The position numbers were made by a program, and so were the translations under genes. Below, piece after piece: positions 24,463 to 36,486 of a DNA stretch of 64,000 nt. Origin of the DNA: Symbiodinium microadriaticum (lineage: Eukaryota; Sar; Dinophyceae; Suessiales; Symbiodiniaceae). The stretch spans positions 173,463 to 237,462 of the forward strand of contig LSRX01000130.1 in NCBI GenBank assembly GCA_001939145.1, given 5' to 3'. The notes beneath the pieces are model-generated. The model saw nothing but the letters and a program-made list of their open reading frames with translations, did not search any database and was not told the DNA's origin. The first letter of the stretch is position 1. Each line of letters begins with the position of its first letter.

Positions 24463-26419
24463 GGTGTGAGTATATGTGTATAGTATATGCAGATGTATAT
24501 GTATGTATTTATGTACTGGCCTTGGAGCTACTATGCAAGAACCGCTCTAAGGCGAAGGTGTATTCTACATGGTACAAGTACGCTGAGGGTTCATTCGTTC
24601 ACTGTTGACACCCCGGCTCGGACAACAGCAAAAGTGAGGCTCACTGACAACGTGTTGCGGTGACCATGGGAGCCTCATATAATACGGAACTCTGATATAG
24701 ACCCCAGAGTGACGGACTTTTACAGACACATGAATCTACACCCATCGGTAATCTCTACCTATAACTCACTCTATATCAATATTATATATATATATGTATC
24801 TATATATATATGTATGTATATATATATATACATATGTATAGTAGTCGCAAGGACTCCGAAGATGAACAAAACCCTATGCAGGTTCAAGGTTGCGGCCGGG
24901 GGGAGCTACATTTGCAAGGGAAGGCCTAGCAGCTGCCTTAAATTATAGGGGCCTTATTATTATGATTTAAGGCATATTCCTTAAATAAGGGATATTGTGT
25001 CAGATTTGCGAGGCCTAGACCAGGTAAAGCTCCGATGGTGGAAACACGCAACACGCTGCTTCGCGAGCATCGTAAAGCCGAAACTTCATCTGAGTGCTTG
25101 AACCTTTTAGCACTCGCACAAGCTCATGAATCAGTAGGCCCCAAAAGACTGTGAACCGTTAAGACTCAGCCTCTAGGCTAAAGGTACAAACCTCATTACA
25201 CCCCAAACACCACCCCGACACATGACACCTTCTCTCACGCGCAGTCTCGAAGCGTCAGCTGCGTTCAGGCGTGTAATCCCTACACCCTGCACACTGCACA
25301 CCTTCAAACTGAAAGGCTGTGTTGGAAGGAAGTAGAGGGTTTTAATAATCAAAACAGGGTCTTGTGGGGGGTTGCGGGTGTATAGAGTCTGGGATTTAGG
25401 ACTGAGCTTAGGGCGGGTTAAGCATTCAAGGTCGAGAGCATTGGGGTTGAGGCCAATGGGGGTACCTACTGGTTGCCTACTGGCCCTCATGTGACCCGAA
25501 TGCGGACCCTTTGCTTGTTTGCACAGTATGAGCTACGGAAGCGAAAGAGTTCGAACACTTTTGGGATGTCTTGAGGAATATATAGCATAAGAAATGCATT
25601 AAAACTGACGAAACGAGCGTAACAACAATCAAGCGGGTTCTATCCGTTGCTAGGCTTCGGGCCGACAGTGGTGCGGACCAGCCGTCGATGACCATAGTAA
25701 ACTTGGCCTGCATGCACGAACAAGTGCGGGAATCATTGAAAAGGCCATGGCAAGGGGCAGCCGGGCCTGCATCACATTTCTGGAACGTAACAGAAGGTTC
25801 GACTTTCGTTGCTCCCTTGGCACGGATGCGCACGAAACGCTTGCTTGAGAGTAGCAGATTGCAATAAGACAATAGACTGAGCCATTTTCTAGCTCAAGTT
25901 AGGACGCCTCAACCGCGCACACTTAAGCATACTTAGCCAACCGCATGTATTCCCCGGGCTCTCCCAAGACAACAGGCATCCTGCGCGCCAAGGGTTAAGC
26001 TCCGAGTTTACGCTAGGGATCAGGGTTTGCATAGCTGACCTCTGGCTTCGAATGTCTTGACAACTTGAACAGTTGTACTGTTATACAATAACTATAATGA
26101 ATAACCCTCAAACACGTAAGACTGCTATCTCTGTCTCCAGCGGACTGCACACTGAGTTTAACCGTAAGGGACCCCATCCTCAATCCTCGACCTCCCCTGT
26201 AGCAGTCGGACTTGCCTTGTACCTTTGCATAGCAACCGCAACATCGCCGAAAACACAGCCTCAGAACCCATCGAATCCCATAGACCCTCCAAGATCTTGA
26301 TAATCGGAGCTAGGGTTGTGGTATGCTACACCACAAGCATGATAGGACTCTACACGGGAGGCTACTACTACTTGTTCAGGTCCCTTTGTGGAGACACGAC
26401 AAAGCTTAAACCATTAGTG

Positions 26420-26518
26420 TAGGGGCCTTAATAATTAGAATAGGGTCTTGGGGTTTATGATACTGTACTTGTAATAAGGAACCTCCAAATAGTATAGGAC
26501 ATTATTAAGGCCCCTATA
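26420..26518 (+). mobile_element. MITE-like family 2, best-preserved copy
   Basis: Starts TAGGGGCCTTAATAATTAGA and ends with the complement (ATTATTAAGGCCCCTATA). The centre contains the family segments TTGGGGTTTATGATACTGTA and AACCTCCAAATAGTATAGG. 99 bp, AT-rich and non-coding. Confidence 0.75.
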
Positions 26519-27057
26519 TATCAACCCCGAATCCCCACACCGACCTTGGATTCCTGAGTTCGATGCCATAGCTAGCGTTTCGAAAGGGCTTATGGTTCAG
26601 GATCTAGGGTGTAGGGCTTAGGGCTTAGGGTTTAGCTTTCAGGATTTGGGGTTTAGAGCTTAGAAGGGCTTAGAATCGCAAACCTGAGGAATCACAGGGT
26701 TAAGCACGAGGACGGGCCTCCTCAATGAGCTCTTCGTCGATGACATACCTGTAGCACATCCAAGGGCTCCGGGACTTGAGGTTCCGGGTTGACGGTTTTC
26801 GAAGATTTTAAACACAAGTTGACCGCGTGCGCTAGAGCGTTCAGGGCTCCGAAGTATAAGCCCGTTAAGTTAACATGAAAGCGCACTTCGTCTTGCTGTG
26901 AGAACACAGACCAAGCTCGATAAACCCACCAAATCTACAGCCTGGGCTCGAGACCCCACCCAAGGCAAGTTGCCGGGGATCTGCCACGGACTTCTAACAG
27001 CTATGGCTTTCATTGAGGTCAGCGGGCCGAGCCTCTCGCTTTCTTTCTCTCTCGGAT

Positions 27058-27085
27058 GTGTATGTGTATGTGTGTATTATATATA

Positions 27086-27125
<40 letters not shown>

Positions 27126-27165
27126 AATAAGCAAACAAATAAACATATATATATATATATATCAA
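27058..27165. repeat. (TG)/(TA)/(TATG) microsatellites
   Basis: GTATGTGT, ATATAT, GTATAT hexamers and a final ATATAT tract, separated by an AAACAAATAAAC stretch. Confidence 0.85.
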
Positions 27166-27267
27166 TAGTCACTTCGTCATCAGCCTTTCTATCGTTGCAG
27201 CATCAAAAGCCCCTGAATGAAGCGCCTTCCTAGGTTTGGAGTCCTTGCAAGACACCAGTGCGGTCTG

Positions 27268-27367
27268 GGGTGGTCCTCTGGATTGGGGTCTCTTTTTGGG
27301 TCCCCCAAAATCGTCGGGCACCCGAATAGACAGGACCCTAACAGGGACCCCAATTTAGAGAACTACC
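27268..27367. mobile_element. MITE-like family 5, copy 2
   Basis: Left end GGTGGTCCTCTGGATTGGGG, right end complementary to GGTAGTTCTCTAAATTGGGG. Both run into TCTCT/TCCCT, and interior segments GGGTCCCCCAAAA and GGGCACCCG match copy 1 at 11015. About 100 bp. Confidence 0.65.
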
Positions 27368-28049
27368 TATATTTATATGTAGTGCAACATACAGCCCCCA
27401 AACTTCGACGAGTCTGGGTGTGAGCCCTCCCGACTGCACGTCTGAGCCTACTTCAAGGTCGCCAGGTGAGTATAAAGGCTATTTCCGCGAAAAATAATTA
27501 GAATAACAAGAGTGGCCGAGAATAATGAAATTCAATAATCGAACTAATCATATCAATCGTAGACTTCTTGGATCTGATGAGGGGCAGGTCTTGTATCTAA
27601 GCGAACTTTCCCTATCATGCCGTACATTGTAGACCTACTTACAACAACCACACATGAGTTCCTCCTGAACCTAAACTGCCCCACATTGGGTTCACCGTGG
27701 CTAAGGCTGGAGATTTCTTCCCTCGAGCATCTCTCTGCACCGCTGTCCCGAGAAGCCTCTCCAAAATAGTACAGAAGATACCTAGTTTACACATGACCCT
27801 CCGTCCTTTCTATGATACTATGGTTTACGATCAAGGGTGCCGCGCGACTGCGGAAACGCAAAGCCCACATGCAAACACGACGGACGACTTTCTGGTCTAA
27901 GATTTGTCTATACCTCCATCGATGGAAGAGGTCCTGAAAACTCCAGCACCCAATCTTCTGGGTCTAAGAAGTTCTGAAAAGCTGAATGGTAGGATCATGC
28001 AAAACCACCAGCCATCCTACTTATACAAACAATTCTAACTCAAACATGT

Positions 28050-28050
28050 G

Positions 28051-28096
<46 letters not shown>

Positions 28097-28125
28097 TGTA
28101 TGTATGTATCTATATGTATCTATGT
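28050..28125. repeat. (TA)n and (TATG)n microsatellite
   Basis: An ATATAT tract followed by about ten GTAT units. Confidence 0.9.
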
Positions 28126-28756
28126 ATATATGACTGAATCCTCATCCCAAACTCCGGCCCTGACCGACAGTCCAGGGCTCTGGCTTCGTGGCGCCCGACT
28201 CTGGGCCACGGGTCAGGGTCCACTCCAGCACGGCCCGACCTTATCGGGCTCTAGCTTTGGGAGAAAGCTAGGGTTCAGGGTGGAGGGTACCGTGAACTAA
28301 GGGCAAGCCTAAGAGTAAAAGCAAGAGTAAGAACGGACCTAAGAATAAGAGTAAGAGTAGTAAGCCGCGAAGAGATTTCGCAGTTTCGTATGCCATTTCC
28401 GATTGGATTGTCATCTCTTCTTGTCGACAGCCGCCGGAAATCCGACTTCGGGATTTTCGGATTAGGTTTTCGGATTTAGGTCGTTTGCTCTCACACTCGG
28501 ACTCATCAGATGCGGTTCACGGCTGGCAGTCAGGGAAAGAAGGTGGCAGATGCACAGCACGATAAAAGAAACAACGACAAAATATAAATTTCATGTCAGG
28601 CGAAGTCACGAAACCCTCAGCGTGTCCCCGGAGGACTCAGACTTTTCTGATGCTCCCTGCAACTTGACCAGCTCCTATAAACCCTGGCCCTAGCCTTAAC
28701 ATCCCTCACTCCCTAAATATCCAAGAACCCGGGAAAGGTGCGCAGGTGATGTGCTG

Positions 28757-28850
28757 GCCTGAATGATTAGAATATGATTTTGGGGTATATTGTGCTATAA
28801 CCATAATCAGGAACCCCTAAAATAGTATTGGTAGTGATTTAGGCCCGTTT
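28757..28850 (+). mobile_element. MITE-like family 2, degenerate copy
   Basis: Contains GGCCTGAATGATTAGAATAT, TTTTGGGGTATATTGTGCTA, AGGAACCCCTAAAATAGTAT and TTAGGCCC in the family order, but the extreme ends have lost the TATAGGGG sequence. Confidence 0.55.
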
Positions 28851-30754
28851 CTTTTTCCAACAGGCTGAGGGGCGTGCATTACGCTAGCCATGCAAACGCT
28901 AAGTGAAACTCTGTGTTTCCTCCCACATAGAAGGGTGGGTTTAGGGTTGTTATAGAGCATATGAGGTCGGATGGTGCGGACTTCCACTCGCACAACTTGA
29001 CATCGAGATTTGAGAGCGCAAAGCTCCGGGTTCTCGGCAAACAGCTCGAGCAGAGGTTGAGAACGTTGCGACTCTAGGATCTATAGTAGGGCTATCGGGC
29101 CCTCTTCTCTCCGTCGGAGTTTGCGGCATGATTCTTGGGCTTCTACATAGGGCGCTACACCGGGAGCCGCGCGCACTGCCATCTTCTAGGACTTGTACCG
29201 CAGCTTCCGGACTCTATCGGCTCTTGATTTTTCAAGCTGTGAGAATAGTCCCACATGAGATCCTCTCAGCACCACTGTAGATTGGCTACATAGGCACACA
29301 AGCAACCTGCCTAGTTGCACAAATCCTGCCAGGCGACTTCCGGCGAGCCCTAACCCTGAAGTATTAACCCAAAACCCTGAAACCCCAATCTTGAAACCCA
29401 AAGCTCTGAATCCAAAGCCCTAAAGCCCAAAGCCCTGAAACCCTGAACCTTCATCTGACACTGGACAGGGACAAGCAACCATCGAGTCTCGGCAGGTTGG
29501 CGTACTCTGCCGGAACCTGCGAAGCCGTCGGAAACTTTTTTGGCACTAGTGGTACGTTATCTAGGGCTTCGTAATGGCTCCACTATCGTTTCTATTTGTG
29601 GTTTATAGTTATAGGATCCTATAACATGGTTGTTGTAGATGTAGTTGTCGAACAAGCTTTGGTTCTAGTAGTTTGCAGCACAAAGCGCGCTAAGACCGGC
29701 TAAACTGTCATTTCATACCCCTTCTACGAAGTACTAGTCACTAGTACGGCTGTTCTCACTGCTGCTGTCGCCAACTGCTGCGATGTATACGGTAGGATGC
29801 GATGATGAGGTGCAAGGCCTTCACACAGCGGATGCTGTCTCTTTAACCGTTGATGATGCGAACCTTCAACTGCGCAGATCGCAATGAGGTGGCGCAGGTA
29901 ATCTGTACGACCACTTCCTAGGGTGCCAAGAAGCCACATATGCGGCATCTCAGGGCCCTTAGTTCTCACCGCTCTCACAGCTACAGGTCAGAACGTGCCT
30001 GCTCGCCACAATTTGATTGATGGCTGCAGATCGCATCAACAAAAAGCAAAATACACACAAAACCGCCTTACTGATGGCAAGCACCGGCTTTAGGCCTCAT
30101 TTGCCACCTGAAGACAAAGGCCCTAGACCTGCACTAACACACGGGTACCCCGCCGAATTCGGTATTCTCATGATTTCCCTTGCAAAGGCACAGCCACTTC
30201 ATAAAGCCTGGCGCGAGGATTCTTGCTCGTTCTGAGCTTCCTTCGCTCTTTCCACATCCTCACCCATCGCATTCTCAATGCTATCATCACTGTCGGACTT
30301 GCTCCCCTTGGGTGGCTCAGGCTCCTGTAGCAAAAAAATCTAACGTGGCAGACAGGACGGTCTCTGTGGGTTGATCACATTGGTAGTATTGGTGCAGTCA
30401 ATGTCGTTGGAATTGCTTCTTCGTAAATGCGGGAGCAACGTGTCTTCACAAGTGGAACCACAAGTTCACACTGCCCGGGTGAACAAACCAAGATGAGAAC
30501 AATTTTTGAAGTTTGCCAGGCTTGCTTGAGTTTCATGAACATGCAAACGTCGGGTGATGTTTCAGACTACAGTTTTACTCGTAAACGTCTTGCTCCAGCA
30601 GTAGTCGTCATCGTCGTCGAAGTTTATGGCCGTCGTACGACTAGTGGCCGCGATTTGCGCAGCAGCTAGAGTTAGTAGTCGTCGTCGTCCTAAGTCCGAA
30701 CTAAAAGGCATCGTTGTGGCAGAACCTTCGCAGTAGTATACCCAACAGCTGAAG

Positions 30755-30866
30755 CAGTAGCAGTAGTAGCAGTAGTGGCAGTAGTGGCAGAAGTGGCAGA
30801 AGTGGCAGTAGTGGCAGTAGTGGCAGTAGTAGCAGTAGCAGTAGCAGTAGCAGTAGCAGTAGCAGT

Positions 30867-30931
<65 letters not shown>

Positions 30932-31114
30932 CAGCAGTAGCAGTAGCAGTAGCAGNNNNNNNNNNNNNNNNNNNNNNNNNNNNNNNNNNNNNNNNNNNNN
31001 NNNNNNNNNNNNNNNNNNNNNNNNNNNNNNNNNNNNNNNNNNNNNNNNNNNNNNNNNNNNNNNNNNNNNNNNNNNNNNNNNNNNNNNNNNNNNNNNNNNN
31101 NNNNNNNNNNNNNN

Positions 31115-31197
<83 letters not shown>

Positions 31198-31198
31198 C

Positions 31199-31238
<40 letters not shown>

Positions 31239-31245
31239 CAGTAGC

Positions 31246-31285
<40 letters not shown>

Positions 31286-31366
31286 ATAGTAGTAGTTAGT
31301 AGTTAGTAGTATTAGCATTAGTATTAGTATTATTGTGGATATTATTATTGTTATTATTATTATTAT

Positions 31367-31390
<24 letters not shown>
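30755..31390. repeat. Long (AGC/AGT)n trinucleotide tract interrupted by an assembly gap
   Basis: Left of the gap the unit is GCA with GTA interspersed; right of it the unit is TAG. 30956-31114 is 159 N. The true array length is unknown. Open frames of up to 293 codons across it are pure homopolymer translations. Confidence 0.95.
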
Positions 31391-31401
<11 letters not shown>

Positions 31402-31612
31402 AAAGCAGCAGCAACAGTTTTAAAGGCAGAGGGAGTAGCAGTAGCAGAGCAGCAGTAGCAAAAGGAGAGGGAGTAAGTAGCAGTATCAAAGCAGCAGTAG
31501 TAAAGTCGGAGTGATCAGTAGCAGTGGGCAATAGCAGTGGGAGTAGTAGGATCAGAAGGATTATCGAAACTCTACACCCCAAACCCTCGAAGCTGTTCCT
31601 CCAAAACCTCTG

Positions 31613-31738
31613 ACCCCCGAACGATCTCCTCCGTGAGGAGAGCCTCGATATCTTCGCTCTTGAAGAGGCAAGGAAGGACTTTGAAGCGAAACGGAATCAG
31701 GCTGGCGACCTGGGCTTCGAGGCTTCGAACACATAGGG
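31613..31738 (+). CDS. Exon-like open frame, function unknown
   Basis: The frame NDLLREESLDIFALEEARKD continues for about 40 residues to a TAG in front of a telomere-like stretch. The charged, helix-forming composition stands out from the surroundings. An in-frame stop lies just upstream and no splice partner was found, so this may be an exon remnant. Confidence 0.22.
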
Positions 31739-32235
31739 CTTAAGAGTTCAGGGCTTTAGGGTTTAGGGGCTTATAAGGGTTTAGGCTTAGGGCTTTTGGA
31801 GCTTTGTATTTCATATGGGCGCCTTCATGATTTTTAAATGGTGTCTAAGCTCCGCAAGAGTATAATCGACAATATGACCATAAGGGAAGAGTACTCTAAG
31901 TTACAAGTAATTCAGATTTCGCATTACTTGGTGCTTAGGGCATTTAGGCATACAGGTTTTCGGATTTGGGTTATGGTTTGGATTTCGGGGCTTCTGGTTC
32001 GGAACCTTACCTGCCCCCAACTGACATGGCGTTGGCTGGTTATATGCATTAAGCTTCATTAAACTGCATAGAAGACCTGTTCAGCACAGCGTTGCTCTTG
32101 AGGCAGATACTGCCTTCAGGATTTAAGGATAAGTGTATTGCGCTCGACATTGTGTTTGTGTGAGATGCTTTTGCGCAAACACAACAAGGCGAAGGCGTCT
32201 CACGCTCACGAAGCAGAGCCGGCAAATGTAAAGTG

Positions 32236-32270
<35 letters not shown>

Positions 32271-32302
32271 GTCGGAGAGAGCGTGAGAATAAGAGAGAGG
32301 GA

Positions 32303-32333
<31 letters not shown>
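32236..32333. repeat. (GA)n tracts
   Basis: Two GAGA runs (about 32240-32266 and 32307-32333) separated by an imperfect copy of their flanks (both followed by AACGAGT). They look like a local duplication. Confidence 0.85.
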
Positions 32334-32338
<5 letters not shown>

Positions 32339-32774
32339 GTGACAAAAGAAAGGGTTGAACCCTAAACCTTCTATCATTGTTGGGCAACAGTCGTTGGGTC
32401 AGCACTGCAGCACTGCACACTCAACATAACAAACAACAACACATGCTTCTTGCAAACGCATTCACTACAGCGCCCTAGTCTCCAGTGCGACTCACCTTCG
32501 AGCCACAGTCCCGTGCATCTCCGCTTCCCGAAATCTGCAGCTCTCACTACCGTCAGAGATGTGGAGTGCAAACTTTGGCTGCAACTAGTGTTGTGCTCCC
32601 GGTTTCGGCCTCCGGAAGTCCTGATTTCGCCATCATTCTCCCCCGGCCACAGAGTGGCTGCACTCCTAAAGTGGTCTGTCACAATTACTGCTGCTGAACA
32701 AGGTTGATTTTGGGTGTAAAATGTGCAGCGACTACTGCTAGGTGTTCTCTACCTTCGGGGCTATGCTGAGATAA

Positions 32775-35700
32775 CTAGCAACACGAGTATCTGTCTTGAA
32801 CTTGCCATCTTCTCGCCAAAATCTTGCGAGAAGACAAAGGGATGCGGTGATTCACGACCTCGCCTGTGTTCTTCTCTAAAGCGATGAAAGCCGAGCCAAG
32901 GACGAAGACCGGAAATCCGAGGCCGATGTAGATGTTGCAAAGCCAGCAACCAACGACCTCAGCTTGGTTCTGCATGCGTCAGGAGTCTGCATGTATAAAT
33001 AGTTGGATACACTAGTCTGGGTGTCTCTGTGTGTGTGCGCGCGTATGTATGTGTCTGTCTGCTTGCTTGTCTGTCTTTCTCCCTCTTTTCCTTAACCGGT
33101 GAGTACTTTTCTTCTGCTCATATTCGTTTGGCTGTTGTTGCTGCTGCCGTGGCGACTCGCGGTTACACAGCGATAGTCCATTAGAGTGCCCAAGATTCCA
33201 GGTAAGCTGCAGGGTGGCTTCCAAATAGTCTTTCTTGGTGTATGCCCAGTCCGTATGATTGGCTTTGGTTCACACGACAACTATAGGCAATAAACAAAAG
33301 CCACACTGAACGGCAGGCAGACGACCATCAAGATCTGAAGCAACGTGAAGCAATGGACGGTCTTGAGAGGCACGTGGCTGTAGCCTGAGTGGTCAGTGAT
33401 GCTGGGACGAACGTTGCCGTTTTCACGTGCACAAACCACATCTGACAAAAATGCCAAGCAGCCTTTGCCCGATCGTGGTTTGGATGGATCCTTGGGCATT
33501 CGTTGTGTACTAGGCTACTAAGTGTTTAGTGCTCATAAGTAACAAAGCGAGCATGCTACCCCTAGACCCTAAACCCGAATCGGGCTTTACGGATCTTCAA
33601 CGCTTGGTGCTGCGGTAGATAATTAGCATCAAGAAACCTAAAGAAGACGACACTTTTGGACGACGGTCCTCTTCAAAGGAGCCTTAGCCGGTTCCAGGTT
33701 AATTTAGAAGCAAGTCTTCATAAGAAATGTAGCACCAGACAGAATTGACATATCAGGAGCAAGCTAGCTCGGGTGTAACGTGCCGAATAACGCAACAAGC
33801 TCTTGTACCACGGCTGGGTCATTCGCAGCAAGCAAGGATCCCCCACAGCAAGCAACTGTCGACAACAAGCGCAACGAAACAGCAGCAGCAACATCATCTT
33901 CACCACCATCATCGTGAATGTAGTAGCACAAGCAGCAAGAAAGTACACAAACCTGAACAAAAAACAACTGAGACATAACAGTCACGACAATACGAATGAT
34001 GACCATCCCTATGCGTAATGGTGAATAACCATAACAATCAAAATACAACCATAATCACGATCCCAAAAGTAATAACCAACAAATCATGACAACAAGTACT
34101 AAAAGCAACCATAGCCAGAAATGAAGTAAACATAGGCGGCATTATCATGACGATAACAGAAGCTTTACACCCTAAACCCCTAAACCCTAAAAACCCTAGC
34201 TTTAACAGCCACGGGATCGGTGAAGAGAAGAAGAAATCGCTCCCAGAGCTGCGTGCCCAAAGCGGCCTTTCGTCATAGGGACCCTTAGGGGAGTAAGGGG
34301 GAGCGGGGGTCGGGGGGGGTAGGGGACTATACTTCCTTAAATAAGCCTTATTATTACATGTATTAAAGTTATAAAAAGCCCAAGCCCCCTATGCCCCTTC
34401 CTCCTAGCCCCCCTCTGAGGGTCCTTATGATTCTGGGCATGTCGGGGCTTTAGAAGGTTACGGTCCCTGGGTTTAGGGTTTATAGAGTTCAGGTTTAGGC
34501 TTTAGGGGCGGGTCCTGAATTATATTATTAGGGTTAGGTATTTTTTGGAGCTTATTATGGGTTCAGTCGTGATGGTTCGCGGTAGCTATAGAATCGGGAC
34601 TTATGATGGCTAGGGTGCTGGAAGGGCTTCGGGTAATATAGGGCATGGTTTTATAATGAGTAGAAGGCACGTGTATAGCGAGTTCTTGTGTGTTAGGTAT
34701 GGGGCGTTGGGCTTTGGGTTTTTGTTAGGGCCTTAAACCCTAAACCCTAAACCCTAAGCCCTAAACCCTGAACCCTTAAACCCTAAACCCCTAAACTGTT
34801 TGGGGCGGTGGGCTTTGGGTGTTTGGGATGGCGGTGCTCCAGGCCTTCAGCCCCACGAATATGAGAGCACCACTCACTGCAGTCTCGGGAAGCTTGTTCA
34901 GAAGGTCGGGCAGGAAAAGGACCACGCCCATTAGAAGGTAGCCTTATGAAAGTCTTTTGGCTACAAGAGGGGGTTCAACATTACCAGATTAAATGCACCT
35001 AACATGCGGCTGTAGCTAGAAAGAATTTCACAAAGGTAGCCGACGAAAGGTGCCACTCGGTTCTCCACGACCCCAGTGGGCTTGTAATCCTCGTCGGTCT
35101 CCGTCATCGCGCTCACAAACTGGGGTGAATGTGGCAAGGAGCCGGTCACGAAGGGCAAGCCCCAAATAGGTCCTAGAAGGTTGAAGAGGGCCATGCAAGC
35201 GAAGGAAGAATGGAAGTAAGCTCCCTTCCCGAGCATTTGCTCAGGCTTCTGGCACATGAGGCTGGAAATGTTCTGGTCCAAATAGAAGAACATCACGATA
35301 GGGATAGCAGCTACAGCCGCCACTAGGACGCCAGTTGCGGAAATGCTTCCCATGTCCGTCATCCACTCACGTCCATCAGTCGTAGTTAGACCTTGCAGGG
35401 ACCATGTGCATCCCTTGCCCCAACATGCTGAAAGTTTTCAAGCACGTGAATGCTCGAGCCTGTGCTGCTTGTGTCAATGAAGTCCACTCCAAAAAAGTTG
35501 GCATCAAGGACAGCAGCAACGATGGCCAGCACGAAGACTGAGATGGTGAGCGCCTTACATCATCTGCCGCTTCCAGCACATAAATGGAAAGTTCCGTAGT
35601 CTTAGCCCACGGCAGGGTGGCATCCCTCCTCATGTATGAGCATGACACGTACATCCTGGGGATCAGGCATAATCGGACAGCACCTTCCGGATGGTGTAGG

Positions 35701-36486
35701 TGCCCCACGCCTTGGTAGCTCTCCGCAGCGAGCGCGATCACATTCTGCAAGCATGAAGCTATGTAACTAGAGTACCTGAAAACTTAACAGTTTAACAAGC
35801 AAACACCAACATCCATTTCAGAAGGGATAGACAATTTGTTTAAAAAATCGTCTTCGAGGCTTGGGGACTGCATTACAAGCAGAAGTGAAGAGGGGACCTC
35901 AGTCCTGAACGCTGTAAAAAACGTCCGAGAAGCTGTGCTGGGGATGTTGCTGAGGTAGTAGGCCAAAGCTGTGCAGCCCAGGGTCATGTTAAAAACGAGC
36001 AGCTTTCTTGCTGCGACGTCTGTGGTGCCACTGTTCCACACACGGATCATGCCCTGAATGCCGTCATTGATGTAAACCTCGCATCTCCGATCCAAGGATA
36101 GGTCTTCGGGCTGTGCCTACTGCGGAGACAGGTATCGTCTGAGCGCCAGGCCGTGCCGATGAAGGTTGCAAAGATGTTCTCTGTGAATGCAGTCACGTAC
36201 TTGATGAATCGGCTGAGCTCCGTCGCAGCGATGATAAACATGTAGAGACCTAAGCTGCAACAAACAACAAGGCACATCCTTGAGCCCATCTCGGAAACTT
36301 TCCACAAAAGTGGCATCGCAACCTGGTGCCAAGATCATCTCGTCTTTTTTCATCTGTCAGTCTGGGGTGCACCATGCTCCGCGAGACATCTGCGGCTTTG
36401 AAAGGCAACTGAGTTTTGCACCAACGAAAATCCCTGTCCAAGCAAAGAGCGGCCAGAAAGGAAGCACAAGCCACTCGCTGACCTAG
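32775..36486 (-). CDS. SLC4-family anion/bicarbonate transporter, several exons, N-terminus not found
   Basis: SLC4 proteins exchange or co-transport bicarbonate, a key substrate in dinoflagellate carbon supply. Conserved membrane-domain segments appear in correct order on the minus strand: PLFAWTGIFVGA (about 36430); LSRFIKYVTAFTENIFATFIG (36154-36256); VYINDGIQGM (36080 down to about 35900); ISVFVLAIVAAVLDANFFGV (35392-35553); AIPIVMFFYLDQNISSL, then KGAYFH, GLPFVTG and ENR (35389-35042); LLMGVVLFLPDLLNKLPETA (about 34860-34940); VPLKTVHCFTLLQILMVVCL (about 33300-33490); NIYIGLGFPVFVLGSAFIAL (about 32815-32965). The intron at 34943-35041 is about 98 nt, GC-AG, with a 9-bp direct repeat GGCTACCTT at its ends. 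A 2-nt offset at 35390-35391 breaks the frame between two segments: a lesion, or splicing I cannot resolve. The cytoplasmic N-domain and first membrane helices are not visible upstream. It may be functional with distant exons, or a decayed copy. Confidence 0.68.
34273..34430. mobile_element. Imperfect inverted-repeat element (158 bp)
   Basis: Left end TCATAGGGACCCTTAGGGGA; right end complementary to TCATAAGGACCCTCAGAGGG, with G-rich and C-rich inner arms and an AT-rich centre (TTAAATAAGCCTTATTATTA). It lies within the presumed SLC4 intron. Confidence 0.55.
34701..34825. repeat. Telomere-like tract between 24-bp near-identical direct repeats
   Basis: 34701-34724 and 34802-34825 share GGGGCG, TGGGCTTTGGGT and TTTG in register, with 2 mismatches in 24. 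The 77 bases between are CCCTAAA-type units. The right copy touches the 3' side of an SLC4-like exon. Confidence 0.7.

Larger units (their letters stand above)
17955..32760. other. Long region of repeats with few coding traces
   Basis: About 15 kb with no assembled gene. It holds the telomere array at 18685, MITE-like elements (22662, 26420, 27268, 28757), microsatellites, a 159-base gap, and isolated exon-like frames at 21212 and 31613. AT dinucleotide tracts occur at 19166-19192 and around 20120-20190. Confidence 0.55.
33500..34858. other. Probable long intron of the SLC4-like gene
   Basis: It lies between the segments ending near 34860 and starting near 33490. It holds an inverted-repeat element (34273-34430), a target-duplicated telomere-like tract (34701-34825) and CCCTAAA clusters at 34170-34200. 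No coding signal stands out. Confidence 0.45.

Noticed and set aside
25477-25872. 131-codon minus-strand frame with a possible membrane helix
   Set aside because: No ATG, domain or splice partner was found; the composition is ambiguous in all three frames.
30701-31582. Open frames of up to 293 codons on both strands
   Set aside because: They translate a trinucleotide repeat and a run of N; there is no non-repetitive protein sequence.
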